From: Rhododendron vialii
Lineage: Eukaryota > Streptophyta > Magnoliopsida > Ericales > Ericaceae
Length of the DNA stretch: 64,000 nt
Direction of reading: 5' to 3'
Assembly: GCF_030253575.1 (NCBI RefSeq)
Contig: NC_080557.1
Span: 43,724,501 to 43,788,500 of the forward strand
A program made the position numbers and the translations under genes. Below are positions 1-12,052 of the stretch, in pieces. Positions within the stretch are counted from its first letter, which is position 1, and each line of letters starts with the position of its first letter. Below the pieces are notes generated by a model that was not told where the DNA came from, did not search any database, and saw nothing but the letters and a program-made list of their open reading frames with translations.

Positions 1-333
1 AACCACTATGATTGCCTTGCAAAAGTTACGCGCTACATTTTTCATTTGAGCAATGAACTTGATCAGTATGATTAAGATGACTTTTTGTTATTGTGAAAGG
101 AATCGCGTTGCAGACGTGTTTTTTGACTAAAAAAAAAAAAAGGCTGTGGAGAAATGAAATTTTGTACAATGTAATTTGTCACATATTTTTTGCATAATGT
201 TTTGTTGTGTGATAGAGAGATCCCGAGTCCCTGCAGTGAGGAGAAGTCACTGCAAGCAGCAGTGCCCCAAAACGATGCCGTTTTGGGGCGATACTGGAGT
301 ACTACTCATGTAGTCACGTGATCCCCCTTTGAC

Positions 334-338
<5 letters not shown>

Positions 339-380
<42 letters not shown>

Positions 381-395
381 GCGTTTACCACTCTG

Positions 396-433
<38 letters not shown>
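339..433. repeat. Two (CT)n microsatellites
   Basis: Two CT runs (about 339-377 and 402-433) lie inside the left inverted end of the foldback element. A (GA)n run sits in the matching place of the right end, so the microsatellite is part of the terminal inverted repeat. Confidence 0.95.
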
Positions 434-437
<4 letters not shown>

Positions 438-1101
438 TATGGTTTTTTTTTGGTAACTGTCTCTCCTCTGTCTTCCTAAATTCATTTTCTTCTTCAAGTG
501 TCTTCCTCCACCTACAAGAAGTACGTGAGCTGCAACAATAATCAAAGAGGGACAAGAGCAATTTGAGTAAACCTTTGATAAATTATCAGAAGAAGATGAT
601 TACGGTACAACAAAATAATATGATAAGAATTTGATCTCTATCTTTTTGGGGATCCCGTGTTAAATGTAACCAAATTAGAGATTTGTTTTCTTTGCTGGTG
701 TTGGACTTGATATTTGATTGGGTTTATATGGGTTCTTGTGATTCAGTCTAGCTTAGTAATTGATTGGTCCAGGAAAAAAAATTCTGGATTCGATTACGCA
801 AAAAAAGACCACCTGTTTTCTAACTTAGGTTTCTAAACTTTTGAACCTAAAATTGATCTACGAATTCAAATCTCCATGAACATACGGTTGGCTCTCTCTC
901 TCTGTCTTTTTGGGTAAGTAAAGAAGACATACGATGCACTTGGTTCTCTCTTCTTTTAGAAATGCTTGATTATTAATTAGTTCCTTCTCAAACGAAATTC
1001 TTTTCCCGTATAAGATTTGGTCTAAAAAGTTTTGCTTGATGACCATAAGAGATGGGGTATTACGGGAACAAATTTTTTAGCACTTGGAAAAGAAAACGTA
1101 G

Positions 1102-1106
<5 letters not shown>

Positions 1107-1146
<40 letters not shown>
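1107..1146. repeat. (GA)n microsatellite
   Basis: An uninterrupted GA run of about 40 bp lies in the right arm of the foldback element. It is the complement of the CT run near 339. Confidence 0.95.
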
Positions 1147-1150
<4 letters not shown>

Positions 1151-1424
1151 GTCAGAGGGGGATCACGTGACCACATGAGTAGTACTCCAGTTTCGCCCCA
1201 AAACGGCGTCGTTTTGGGGCGCTGCTGCTGCAATGACTTCTTCTCACTGCAGAGACTCGGGATCCGTGATGGAGCGGGCTCAATGAGACGAACGTCTGTT
1301 TCCTGATCACACTTTCGTTGTAAAATTTTCGTTTTAATGCTCTAATCAAGAAAATGATGTTTTGTACGAACAGTAGCTAACAATTGATCAATGAAACATC
1401 TTCTTTTACAAGCAAAAAAGCAAG

Positions 1425-1427
<3 letters not shown>

Positions 1428-1466
<39 letters not shown>
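1428..1466. repeat. (CT)n microsatellite in LINE 5' leader
   Basis: A CT run of about 39 bp sits 30 bp inside the LINE 5' end, upstream of ORF1. Confidence 0.95.
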
Positions 1467-1467
<1 letters not shown>

Positions 1468-1572
1468 GATGATCTTTCTCCCCCCTTCTGCGTTCCCCAA
1501 TCCCCCGTGAAGAAAATCTAGATCGTGCTGAAAGAAGTCTCTGCTTTGTATTTACAGAGCGCCTCTCTAGTT

Positions 1573-2840
1573 ATGATTGATCATTTTCCTGTCCTAAACT
1601 CTCAATCATCAGAAGGACTCGACCATTTGGAAAGAAGCACCAAGAAAGTCAAAAATCTCCATCACGAGGGATCTCTGCTGGAATCCCAAGAAACCCTTGT
1701 TTCTGAATTTCCATCGCAAGAAATTGCCATGGAAAACAACGCTGAATCCAAAATTTCTCATCCCGAAGGAGTTCTGCTGGAAACTGCAGCACCGATGGAA
1801 ACCCTAAAACCCCTGTTTCTGAACCTTCATCGCAAGAAATTGCCATGGAAAACAAAGCTGAATCCCCCAAATCCCTTAGCAAATTGAACCCTTCAAAATC
1901 TTTTGCTGAGGCACTGATGAATCAGAAACCACAATCACTATTAGAGGACAAAATTACGAGGAGACTTGCTGAGTTCCCTGATAGTGACGATGAGGATGAG
2001 ATGGATAGTGATGGTCCTCCACCAGCGACCAAATCTAGAATCAAAATCACCTTCTCTAAAGAACACCTAAAACGGATAAGGGCAAATTGGAAAGGTTGCT
2101 TGATTATCAAACCGCTGGGCAAGAGCATCGCTTTCAAAGTTCTAATGGATAAGATTCATCATCTGTGGAACCTAGAAGAAACGATCGTGCCAGTGGATGT
2201 AGGACTAGGGTTCTATGTTATCCGATTTGAATCCAAAGCTGACTATTTCTGAGTGTATATGGGGGGACCTTGGATCATCCAAGATCATTACCTAACGGTG
2301 AGGAAATGGCATAGCGACTTCAAGGCAGATATGGCGGTGGCGGCAAAAACAGCTATTTGGGTCCGTCTACCCCTTCTCCCCATGGAGTACTATGATGAAA
2401 TCACGCTGGATGAGATTGCGGACAAGCTGGGCAAGAGGCTCAAAGTGGATAACAAGACTGTGATATCAGCTTGGGGAAGTTATGCCCGAATTTGCGTTGA
2501 ACTGGATTTGAGCAAACCTCTTGAACCATCTGTTGCTGTTGGTAAGTTTGATTATATGCTTGAATATGAACACATATATCTAATTTGCTTCTCTTGTGGC
2601 AAGGTGGGTCACCGCAAGGATGTCTGCCTCAAGACTCTGACCGCCAGTGGTCTGACCAGTAGCTCCAATCTGACCGTTGACACAGTAGGAAAAATTGACA
2701 CAGGTAATGTTAAGTTCAACAGGCAAGTCTCTGACAGCGGCCCAGAAGAGATGGGATTTAAGGAGTGGATGATTGTGACTAGGAAACCAAAATGGCCCAA
2801 TAGACCATTCAGTCCATTCAAATCTGAAGCCCGAACCTAA
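1573..2840 (+). pseudogene. LINE ORF1, DUF4283 and CCHC zinc-knuckle protein (broken)
   Basis: This is the nucleic-acid-binding gag-like protein of a plant LINE. The N-terminal part (from the ATG at 1573) and the main part (from about 1845) are in different frames, so there is a frameshift near 1800-1880. The acidic stretch PDSDDEDEMDSDG is followed by a DUF4283-type domain (about 2040-2310) interrupted by a TGA at 2250-2252. The C-terminal half is open (2253-2840) and holds a C-x2-C-x4-H-x4-C knuckle (CFSCGKVGHRKDVC, about 2590-2630) of the zf-CCHC_4 type. It ends with TAA at 2838-2840. Family assignment rests on recognising the domains; the protein is not functional as it stands. Confidence 0.85.
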
Positions 2841-3633
2841 GGCTTTAAATATCCGAACAACCAACAGAACCAACAAGAAACGGGCCGCGCGTGCTGGGCC
2901 ATCCAAAGTTCAAAACAATGGCCCAACAAATAAGCGTGGCCTAGTCTCGCAAAATTCAGCGTCGTAAAACACTACACCACCAAAGAACAATAATACTAAA
3001 CTTAGTTCAGACTCAAAAGAGTCAAGGTTCACACCTCTCAATGAGTCAAATAGTGAGAACAAGCCCCAACCAGTAATGGTCCTGATCAAAACAGCCCCAA
3101 CGCAAAAGCAGAAAGGAAAGGGTCATATGAACCAAGTGACTTCTAGGCCACAAAAGGTGTTTATTGCTGTCAACTCTGTTACAGTGGATCTGGATATTGG
3201 AAACCCTAGCCACCCACCACCACAAAATCACCCACAACCTCTTTACCTCCCCCACCGCCCCCTCTTCCCCAATCGAATACCAATATATCCCTAGTGGCTA
3301 GTAGACACCTCCTCATTAGGCCGCCCACCTGATACACACCCTGTAAACACCCTCACTTACCATGAGTTTGCCAGAAATTTAGAAGTTTCCCATCCATTAC
3401 CACAAGATCAAGATGTGGTTAAAGCCAAAGATAGAAGTAACTCACCAAGCAAAGGTCGTTTGGTGGCTAGGAAAGCTAAGCATGAAGATAAAGCTCAAAG
3501 ATCCATTTGCGGACGCAACAGAACAACACCGATAGTGCTGAAACCGTTTTGGATCCAAAAATTCAACTTAACTAAGGTTTACAAACTTCTCAACCCAACA
3601 GGTCTCGTTCCTCTAGACTCGTATATCAATCAT
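2841..3633 (+). other. LINE inter-ORF region
   Basis: This is the spacer between ORF1 and ORF2 of the LINE. It is Pro/Asn-rich in translation, as in the C-terminal tails of many plant LINE ORF1 proteins, so part of it (about 2841-3600) may once have been ORF1. No intact frame remains. Confidence 0.5.
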
Positions 3634-6600
3634 ATGGCTAGCTTTAAGATTATCATTTGGAATTGTTGAGGTGCTGGTAATGATAAGTTCCGCGGGAATT
3701 TCAGTGAGATTTTTAGACAACACCACCTTGAGATCGTAGGGTTAGTGGAGACTAAAGTTAAGATTGATTCTATGGGGTTATTCTTCAACAACTTTGGGCT
3801 CACCAACTCTACTTTCGTTGACTGAACTAGTAGATCTGGGGGTATCTGAATTCTTTAGGACCCTTTGAAAGTTTCAGTCATTACTAATTACTCCAACTCC
3901 CAAGCAGTTCATGTTAACCATTCAAAAGAATGGGTTTGAGAGCTGATTTCTATCGGGTTTTTTACGCTAGTCCAAATCCTAGACTGCGAGAAGCCCTTTG
4001 TGAAGATTTAAATTTCTTTTCAGTAAACAACACCAGCCCTTGGGTAGCAGCAAGGGATTCCAACGAAGTGGCATCAATAGACGAAAGCAGAAGCAATGCC
4101 TCAGACTTAAGTGCCAGTATTAGAAGAAGATTTGCAGATAATATCAATAACTATAACCTGATGTACATGGGATTCATTGGATGTAACAACCCATATTTTT
4201 TTTATTAATAAACATTACTAGTAATAACAAAATTCTTTTCCTTAATATATATACAAATATATTTATTTATTCTTTTTTTTTGCATGCAATATATATACAT
4301 GCATGCATTTTATTTATTTATTTTCCTTCACACTTACATGCATGCATACACCCTCTTCAACTCCCTCACCTCACTCTCCTGCAGTCTCTCTCTCTCTTCC
4401 ACAGCTCCCTCTCTCTCTCTAACCATTACTCCCTCCATTCCTTTCTCTCCAAGAAAAAAATCAAGTTCATCCCCCATTGCCAAAAATCAAAAAATTCCTT
4501 CACCACCAAGAATAATCCGAGGTTATTTCATTCTTATCCTCCTCATACTCTCTCCCTAGCCTTAAACTCAATCCTATCTCGTCCAATTAAATGCCCAATA
4601 GATCAAACATTCATAAATGACATCTTATCACCTCCTCCAAAATTCACCTATAACTACCCAATCACTTTAACCCATGAGCACCCCATTGTAACCACCACTC
4701 TCCACTGAGTAAATACCAAGAGAAAATCGTGACCAATTGAAGCTCAAATCATGAAGTTTTAGAGAGAGAAAAGTGGGTTTATGCTCTAAAATCTACCGAA
4801 ACCCAAATTGACCATTCCAAACACTTCTTACAACTCAAAGCATCCCTAAACAACCATCAATTCGATCCCAAGGTCCCCCGATCAAAGAACCCGAAGTCAT
4901 CTTCTCCAAAGTTCAAAGTTTCGATTTTGAATCAATTCAATCCAAATCGAGGTATTATAATCCACTCTATGTATATTAAGTGTTTTTAGGCCTAGAACAT
5001 AGTCTCATAGGGTCCCATGCATCAAAACCATGAAGAAAAACAAAAAAAATCAAAACTGGACGTGACCTTGTGGTTGCAACCTTCGGGCCGCAAGAACCAG
5101 AGCCGAGTTCGCGGCTAACTGCTTCACCGCAAGGTTCCCATCGCGAACTCCATTCTGTTTTCATTAAAATTGGTTCGAAACCATTTTGTGACCTTCCAAA
5201 CCTCATTTTTGACACCCAAACTATTTTTCCTAGACTTCTCACACCTCAAAGATCACACCTTGTTAATATCATATTTTTTTATTTTTTATCTATTTATTAA
5301 TTATTTACTTGTTTTTATTCAAAAGTTTACATACGAAAATTCTTTATGACCTTATAAATCATGTTATTGATGCTTGAGTAATTTTTTTAGACTCTGTACA
5401 TTCCAAAGATGAAACGTTGTTAACCTCAAGATGTTTTATTTATTAAATAATTTATTATCTATTTATTCTATTTTCGACAACTTTTGTTAATATCATTATT
5501 TAAAATAATCCTGCAACCATCCGAACCCAACTTTTGATACTCAAGCATGTTGCATAGGACCTTTAGGACTCTTATTAATGTCATGATAATTATTTTAATA
5601 TTTTTATCTAATTAATGTAATAAATTAGTTTTTAATCAATCTGATTTCTTAGAAATTATTAATGAGAGCCTATAAATTTTTTTTTGAATTCTTTTTATGA
5701 AAGTTCTACTTTATTATTGACATCGTGACCATACAAGACTAAGGGCAACGGTCCATTCATAAAAAATTGTGTGATTGCATTGCTTGTTATTTGTTTTAAT
5801 TATAATTTTATTTAATTAAATATTGCACCGATACTTGATTTGAATGCTAGATTGGACCCTAGAGACATGGGATGACATGCGAATAGAATTCACCTAGACG
5901 ATGCTAGGTAATGGATAAAGTGGAAAGTTTTATTTTTAGATTGCCTGCAGGCGGGATTTTGAGATGTGATGAGTTGAAACTGGAAAAGTAAGTCCAGTGA
6001 TGATTTAAAGCTGGCAGAGTAAGCCCAGTGATTATTTGAAACTGGCAAAGTAAGCCCAGTGATGATTGTGAAGTGGTGCATAAGATAGGCGAATCTTAGT
6101 TATGATTCGAGCATGATAAGCTTTTCTTTTGTTGTAATGAGAGGGATACATACTAGGTACATAACTTAGGTGCAATCTGCAACAGCAAAAGAAAGTGATC
6201 TCATGGGATAGGGCATAACTAGCGGTTGGGGAGGAAAGATCTCGCGGTTGAGATATTAGATCACACATTAGGCTAATGAATAGTATTAAATCGGTTATAT
6301 GTGAAATTTTTGTTCAATTTTTTCTGCATCAATATTATTTTGTTTGCCTGCTAGCTGTAAAGTAAGAGCGGTGGTTGGGTTGGATTATATTACGGGGTGA
6401 ACTCTATCACTCAGGTACGGATTGCTTGGCATCCGTGCCAGATTTTGCAGAAAATCAGGAAGAGACACGGAACCTTGAAGACGATCAGTTCTATACAGAA
6501 GATAATCCACAGGTGGGAGCCAAGCCAGAGTATACTTGGGATCCGTATCAAGCTTAGAAGTCGGCTTTGTTATTTTGTCTATTTCATTACGACAAAAACT

Positions 6601-9600
6601 ATTTTTAGTATTTCCACATTAGTTTGTAATAAATGAATCTTATGTTGAATTATCCGTTTTGGATTTTTGAACTTCAATTTAGTAAACTTTCAGAAAATTA
6701 TATTTAATGCTTTCGATTTTTATTCTGAAAATCAGGGCGTTACATTGGACCAAAGCTGACATGGACTAATGGTTGACAAGGATTAGCATGTGTTCAAAAA
6801 AGACTTGATCGGGGCCTCTGTAATGAGGAATGGAGAGCGCTCTTCCCGAAAGGTATGATTCAAACTTTACCCTGTACTTATTCTGATCACTCCCCCCTTA
6901 TTTTGCATACCATGGGGATTCCTAACCGAAACCCTAGTACTAAGCCCTTCAGATTCGAAGCGTCATGGATTTTGGACCACTCATATGAAAACATGGTTTT
7001 ACAAGCTTGGAAGGGTGATGATTTACATGATCATATAATTTTTTTTTCTGAAGCTGCTCTAGATTGGAATAAGAAAGTTTTTGGTAACATTTTCAGAAGG
7101 AAAAGGTGGGTTATGTCTAGAATAAATGGCATCCAAATGGCACAAGCTACTAATTTTTCTCACAATCTCCAAATTTTAGAAAAAGACCTTGTGTCAGAAT
7201 ACAACAATATTCTTGCTCAAGAGGAAGTTCTTTGGTTTCAAAAATCTAGGGCTAAATGGATTGTTCAAGGAGAAAGAAACACCATATACTTCCATTTGTC
7301 TACTATTATTCGAAGAAAGAAGTCCAAAATCTCAATTCTTAAAGATAACAATAACAACTGGATTGATGACCCCCTTATTATAAAAGGAATGGTTCAGAAT
7401 TACTTTGTGGAGCTCTTCAGGGAGGCTAATTTGAATGATGGTATCTGTTTTACTGTTAATAATCATGCTTGTTTATCTAGTGAGGATAATAGAAGACTTT
7501 GCAACCCTGTGACTTCGACTGAAATTTGGAATACTGTGAAAAACATTAACCCTTATAAATCCCCTGGTCCCGATGGTATTCAAGCTATTTTCTATCATAA
7601 TTACTGGAATATTGTTGGAGATGAAGTTTGCAGGTTTGTTAAGAATTGTTTCTCGACGAGCTCCGTCCCTAAGGAGATTAACAGAACTCTTATTGCCCTT
7701 ATTCCTAAGATTGATCAACCTACTTCTGTTAATCAATTTAGGCCGATAAGTCTTTGCAATGTTGGGTACAAGATTGTCCTTAAGATTATTAGCCCTTTTC
7801 AGAGCAGCTTCATCCCTGGGAGACCCACTAATGATAACATTATTGTCACCCAAGAAATCCTGCACACTCTCAGGTCGAAAAAAAGGTAAAAAAAAGGTGG
7901 TATGCTATTTAAGATTGATCTTGAGAAAGCGTATGATAAGGTGTCCTGGAAATTCTTGCTTGATACTCTCATTTTTTTCAACTTAAATCCTTCTTGGACT
8001 GCTTTGATCATGAGCTGTGTTACTACTGTTTCCATTTCTATTCTTTGGAATGGAGAAACTCTTGATGAATTTTCCCCAGGCCGTGGATTAAGACAAGGTG
8101 ATCCTCTTTCCCTTTACCTATTTGTTCTCTGTATGGAGCGTTTATCAATTCTGATAAACCAAAAGGCTGAGGAAGGGAAATGGAAAGGAATCAAAGCCTC
8201 TAGGAATACCAATCCGCTCACTCACTTGTTCTTTGTTGATGACTTGATTCTTTTTGGGCAAGATAGCATTTTTACTTGTAATGTTATGATGGGAGTGATT
8301 AATGAGTTTTGCTGTATGTCTGGCCAAACCATTAGCCTAGCTAAATCTAAGCTTTATGTTTCCCCTAATGTTTCTAGAAATAAAGCCAAAAGATTGAGTG
8401 TTGTGAGTGTCATTCCCCTCACTAATGATTTGGGGAATTACAGAATTACTTGGGTATCCCCTTCCTGCATAAGAGAGTCTCCAAAGATCACTTTAAGCAT
8501 ATCCTTGAGAAAATTCAAAAGAGACTCTTATGCTGGCTGGAAGAGCTACTTTAATTCAATCCTCTACTTCACTTATTCCTAGTTACACTATGAAAACCAT
8601 GAAAATCCCTGCTAGTGTGTGTGATAAAATTGATCGCCTCCATAGAAATTTTTTGTGGGGGGATACGCCAGATAAAAAAAGAATCCACCTTGTCAATTGG
8701 AGCAAAGTCTGCAAAGGTAAGGATAATGTTGGATTGGGGACAAAGAAAGCTAGAGATCAAAACCGTGCCCTTCTCGCTAAATTGGGTTCGAATCTATCTG
8801 CCAAGGAAGGAAATCTCTGGGTGGACATTCTGCATGACAAATATCTGCGAAACCATAGCCTTGCCTCATGGCCCAAAGAGAGACCTGCCTCATTCACTTA
8901 GAGAAGTATCTTAAGTACTTCTGAAGTGATAAGGCCTGGTATTAAATGGGTGATAGGGGACGGAAAGAAGGTGGATATTTGGTTGGATTGGTGGTATGAA
9001 TCTTCTCCACTTGCCTCTATATATCCTGGGGACCATACTAACTCTAAATCCACTGTGAGTACCCTTATTGACAATGGGAGATGGCAACTGAATAGCATAG
9101 CCCATATAGTGGATTGTAGCACTCTGAAGACTATTCAGAATATTCCCCTCCCTCTTTTCACTCAAGCTCCTGATCATCCTTCTTGAAAAGGATTCCCGGA
9201 TGGGAATTTCTCTGTTTCTGCTCCCTATAAAATGATTAATGGACAGGACACAGACACGAATGGTTGGAAATGGTTTTGAAAACTCAAAATACCAGAAAAA
9301 CTTAAAACCTTCATTTGGACTATTTTTCACAACAAACTCCCTACCAACCAACTTCATGCCCAGCGTGGCATGACTACGCAGGACTCCTGTCCTAGGTTTA
9401 ATGCTGGCCCTGAAGACATCAATCACTTATTTAGAACATGTTTTAAAGCAGTGGACCTCTGAGGAGCTATTGCATTTGGACAACACAGGAGAGGGAATTT
9501 GGACTCCTCCATTATGGATTGGTTTGGGAAAAACCTTTGGAAAACCAAACTTATTGGTATTAGTACTAAGATCCCTTGGAACATTTTATTCATTACCACT

Positions 9601-10255
9601 ATTTGGCAAATTTGGAAAGATAGAAACAATAAGAGCTTTGGCAATTTTGATAACAATACTGCAGCTAGTTCCAAGAGTTCTTATACTATGCCATTGAGAT
9701 TGTGGAGGCATTCAAATCCCCCCTTATGACTGACCAATGGAATTCCAGACTAACAAAGTGGGTATCCCCATGTGCAGGTAATACCAAGTTGAACGTTGAT
9801 GGATGTTAGTATAGTGCTGAAAGAAACGCTAGAATAAGAGGGATATTTCGGGACAACAATGGCACCTGGATCTTGGGATTCTATGGCAAGATGAATCCAG
9901 AATCAAGCACGACAACAGAAATATGGAGTTATACAGAGGGCTCACTATTATTCTTGAGAAAGGGCTGGTGAACGTGGACATAGAATCTGATTCTCTCGTG
10001 GCTGTCAATCTTGTTAATGAAGGAAATCTAGGGAACCATCCACAAAGCACAATCATCAATGATGCAAAGATGCTCCTGCAGTAGACGAAGTCAAGGCTCA
10101 CCCATATTTTTAGAGAAGCAAATCAATGTGCGGATCACCTCGCTAGAGTGGGTGCCGAACAGAATGACAATCTTATTGTCCTTGCTCAAGCTCCAATATC
10201 CGTTAGGGAGTTTCTGATCCGGGACTGCCTAAACATTAGGCAGATCCTTGACTAG
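3634..10255 (+). pseudogene. LINE ORF2: endonuclease, reverse transcriptase, zf-RVT, RNase H (broken, with LTR inserted)
   Basis: The ORF begins MASFKIIIWNC, the start of the apurinic-type endonuclease, and meets a TGA at 3667 where the family has Arg. The endonuclease is cut by the solo LTR at 4182-6744 and resumes in TWT; its C-terminal SDHSPL motif is at about 6880. The reverse transcriptase (about 7540-8420) shows NPYKSPGPDG, LEKAYDKVSWKFL, RQGDPLS and the catalytic FVDD. About 13 residues appear to be missing before SPFQSSFIPGRP. A zf-RVT region follows (about 8640-9480), then a type I RNase H with LNVDG, ESDS and ADHLARVGA (about 9780-10200). Stops and frameshifts occur throughout, for example near 3823, 3847, 7889, 8582 and 9184. 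Confidence 0.88.
4182..6744 (+). mobile_element. Solo LTR (2.56 kb) inserted in the LINE endonuclease
   Basis: The sequence starts TGTAACAACCC and ends GGGCGTTACA, the TG...CA ends of an LTR. It is flanked by the 5-bp duplication TTGGA (4177-4181 and 6745-6749). Joining the flanks restores the LINE frame (GFIG...PKLTWT), which confirms the borders. No gag or pol is visible inside and no second LTR copy is present. It is therefore a solo LTR left by LTR-LTR recombination, or a non-coding relative. An antisense relative lies at 42008-45966. Short open frames inside (for example around 4280-4708) have no domain character. Confidence 0.85.
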
Positions 10256-10383
10256 TTTAGGCTTTCTTTTGCTGTGTATCTATAGTCTGTTCTCGAACTT
10301 TCTAGCACTTCTAATGCTTGTTCTCGTACTGGTTTAATATCTATGAATTTTTGCTTGACCAAAAAAAAAGTGATCAATGAAAC

Positions 10384-11312
10384 CCTAAATCCTTTTCGGT
10401 TTCCTGACGTAAGTTATTTTTACGATTTAACTTGAAAAAGCTCCTTCACTACGTATCATGCGGGTTATCAAAATCACTCTTTCCAAACCAGTAATTAATG
10501 TCATCTTATTTATCGGCACTATAGATTATTTGCTTCTTTGATAACTCTATATAGCGTCTTGATTATGACTAATCGTAGTAGTCAACAAACGAAGCGAGAT
10601 TGGGATGGATGAGATTGTGAAGAACAATGGTAGTGCTAAGCGGCACAGTTTTACGACTTCCCATTAAAAAAAATGTGAGTCTCATGAGTAACGACCAAGA
10701 GTACAGGCAAAATGGATTATATCTATGCAAGCGAATAGATGTATATACATATGTCCCAAAAATGTTCTCAGGTCCATAGTTTAGGATCCTGAACTAAACA
10801 AAGGGTCCGGTTGATTTGGAAAAATAAGAAGAGGGTCCGATTTGAAAAAAGAAGACGACAAACATTGATCATCCAAAAGCTTCATACAGCTCCAGATTTC
10901 CGTTCTTTACTCCTGTAGATTCAATTACAAACAAATTAATCTCGATTTGGTTTGTAAATAGCAACATGTTATGTGATCGATATTCGAATATCCTAAGGGT
11001 GGCTGCAGGGTCATTCAAAATGTAAGCACATAAGTCCACCTGCAAACCTAAACACAATGACCAGATTAGCCAGCAAAAATTATGTGGAATCTAATTAACT
11101 CAGATTTATGATGAACTAGATGCAATCGACATTACCATTGAATGCAATAGAGGTTATGAACTACGCATCAGGGACGGATAAAACTATGTGTTGCTGCTTT
11201 AACGGTGACCGATTTGCAATTGTTTTGTTCGTTTAATAGAACGCTAAACAAAAGTAACAATCAATTTGTTACTCGGCTGATATGCTTATATATGGATGGA
11301 TGTTTTTAAGTT
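10384..11312. other. Intergenic, nothing recognised
   Basis: AT-rich unique-looking sequence between the LINE and the next MITE. I see no domain-bearing frame, RNA gene or clear repeat. Confidence 0.5.
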
Positions 11313-11321
11313 ATGTAACAA

Positions 11322-11741
11322 GGACTGGGGGAAGCTACTGTGCAGCTTCGTGCTGCACACCCGCCGGTGATGCCTTGCCGGCATCAGTCCGGCGATCGGA
11401 GACGTTCGCCGCGTAGAGCTCGTCGAGTTCTAAGTGTGCGCCAAAAATCAGCTCGATCAAATATCGGTAAGTATCTCATCCAAACACATATAACTTGAAA
11501 AAAATGGATTCAGTGGTTTTGATCCAGTGTTTTGTATCCATTACGATTTTTTTTCATGTTATATGTATTCCGATGAGGCAATTAACAATATTTGATCGAG
11601 TTGATTTTTGGCGCGCACATAGAACTCGACGAGCTCTACGCGGTGAACGTCTCCGATCGCCGGACCGATGCCGTCAAGGCGTCGCCGGCGGGTGCGCAGC
11701 ATGCTGTGTAGCACAAAGCTGCACAACAGCTTCCCCAGTCC
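11322..11741. mobile_element. Mutator-like MITE, 420 bp
   Basis: The terminal inverted repeats begin GGACTGGGGGAAGC on the left and GGACTGGGGAAGC on the minus strand at the right. The inversion continues inward through GATCGGAGACGTTC and the GAGCTCGTCGAGTTC block for about 170 bp on each side. The 9-bp target duplication ATGTAACAA is exact (11313-11321 and 11742-11750). There is no coding capacity. It is similar in architecture, and in some inner motifs (a CGATC-GGA-ACGTTC block next to a GAGCT...TCGAG block), to the element at 32821-33212, so the two may be one family. Confidence 0.9.
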
Positions 11742-11750
11742 ATGTAACAA

Positions 11751-12052
11751 AGGTGGAGATCTTTGCCTGGCAAGCTATCCAATGTAAAATTGCTGCCAAA
11801 CCTGAGCTTTTGAGAAGGAATATATTGAGTGATAATTTTCTAGGAGCTATGTCCATTTCCCTAGCCTCTTTGGAGCCTGCTCAGACCCCTAACCTGATTC
11901 AGTTGGATTGTCAATTTGCATGGAGAATATATGGTCTGCCATCATGCAATGCTGGAAATTTAATTGGGCATATATGCCCACCACCGGTTAGACGTTTTTA
12001 CCCCCTCCAAAGATTCCTTTTTTGTTTTACATTGGATAACCTTCACTTCTAG
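11751..12052 (+). pseudogene. Possible LINE zf-RVT fragment
   Basis: Translation reads KVEIFAWQAIQCKIAAKPELLRR and so on, resembling the zf-RVT segment found between the reverse transcriptase and RNase H of plant LINEs. The expected Cys/His residues further on are not clear, and the frame runs out at 12052. The open frame that appears to extend upstream from 11495 is an accident of the MITE. This is a short remnant at best. Confidence 0.4.

Larger units (their letters stand above)
218..1265. mobile_element. Foldback (Mutator-like) MITE, 1.05 kb
   Basis: The two ends are inverted copies: the left end begins AGATCCCGAGTC and the right end, read on the minus strand, begins GGATCCCGAGTC. Both continue through a CTGCAGTGAG block, an AAACG-CGTTTTGGGGC block and a CACGTGATC block into (CT)n/(GA)n arrays. 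Flanking 9-bp direct repeats GTGATAGAG (209-217) and GTGATGGAG (1266-1274) differ at one base. A 9-bp duplication with long inverted ends is the signature of Mutator-like elements. The interior (about 540-1090) has no convincing gene, so it is non-autonomous. I see no transposase. Confidence 0.75.
1398..10370 (+). mobile_element. Full-length, inactivated L1-type LINE (RNase H clade), split by a solo LTR
   Basis: A 13-bp direct repeat, TGATCAATGAAAC, flanks the element at 1385-1397 and 10371-10383. The right end is a short poly(A) (10361-10369), as left by target-primed reverse transcription. In order it contains a (CT)n-rich 5' leader, ORF1 (gag-like, zinc knuckle), ORF2 (endonuclease, reverse transcriptase, zf-RVT, RNase H) and a short 3' UTR. 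Without the 2.57-kb LTR insertion (LTR plus one target copy) it is about 6.4 kb, the normal full length for plant L1 elements. Both ORFs carry several in-frame stops and frameshifts, so it cannot move by itself. Confidence 0.9.

Noticed and set aside
306..545. Open frames through (CT)n/(GA)n arrays here and at 14846, 23735, 23758 and 32616
   Set aside because: Translations are Ser-Leu or Arg-Glu dipeptide repeats on either strand; they are microsatellite artefacts.
4280..4708. 142-aa and 91-aa open frames
   Set aside because: They lie inside the solo LTR, are low in complexity and have no domain; the region is non-coding LTR.
11495..12052. 185-aa open frame
   Set aside because: The first half crosses the arm of a MITE and its target duplication. 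Only the part after 11751 looks like an old LINE scrap, listed separately at low confidence.
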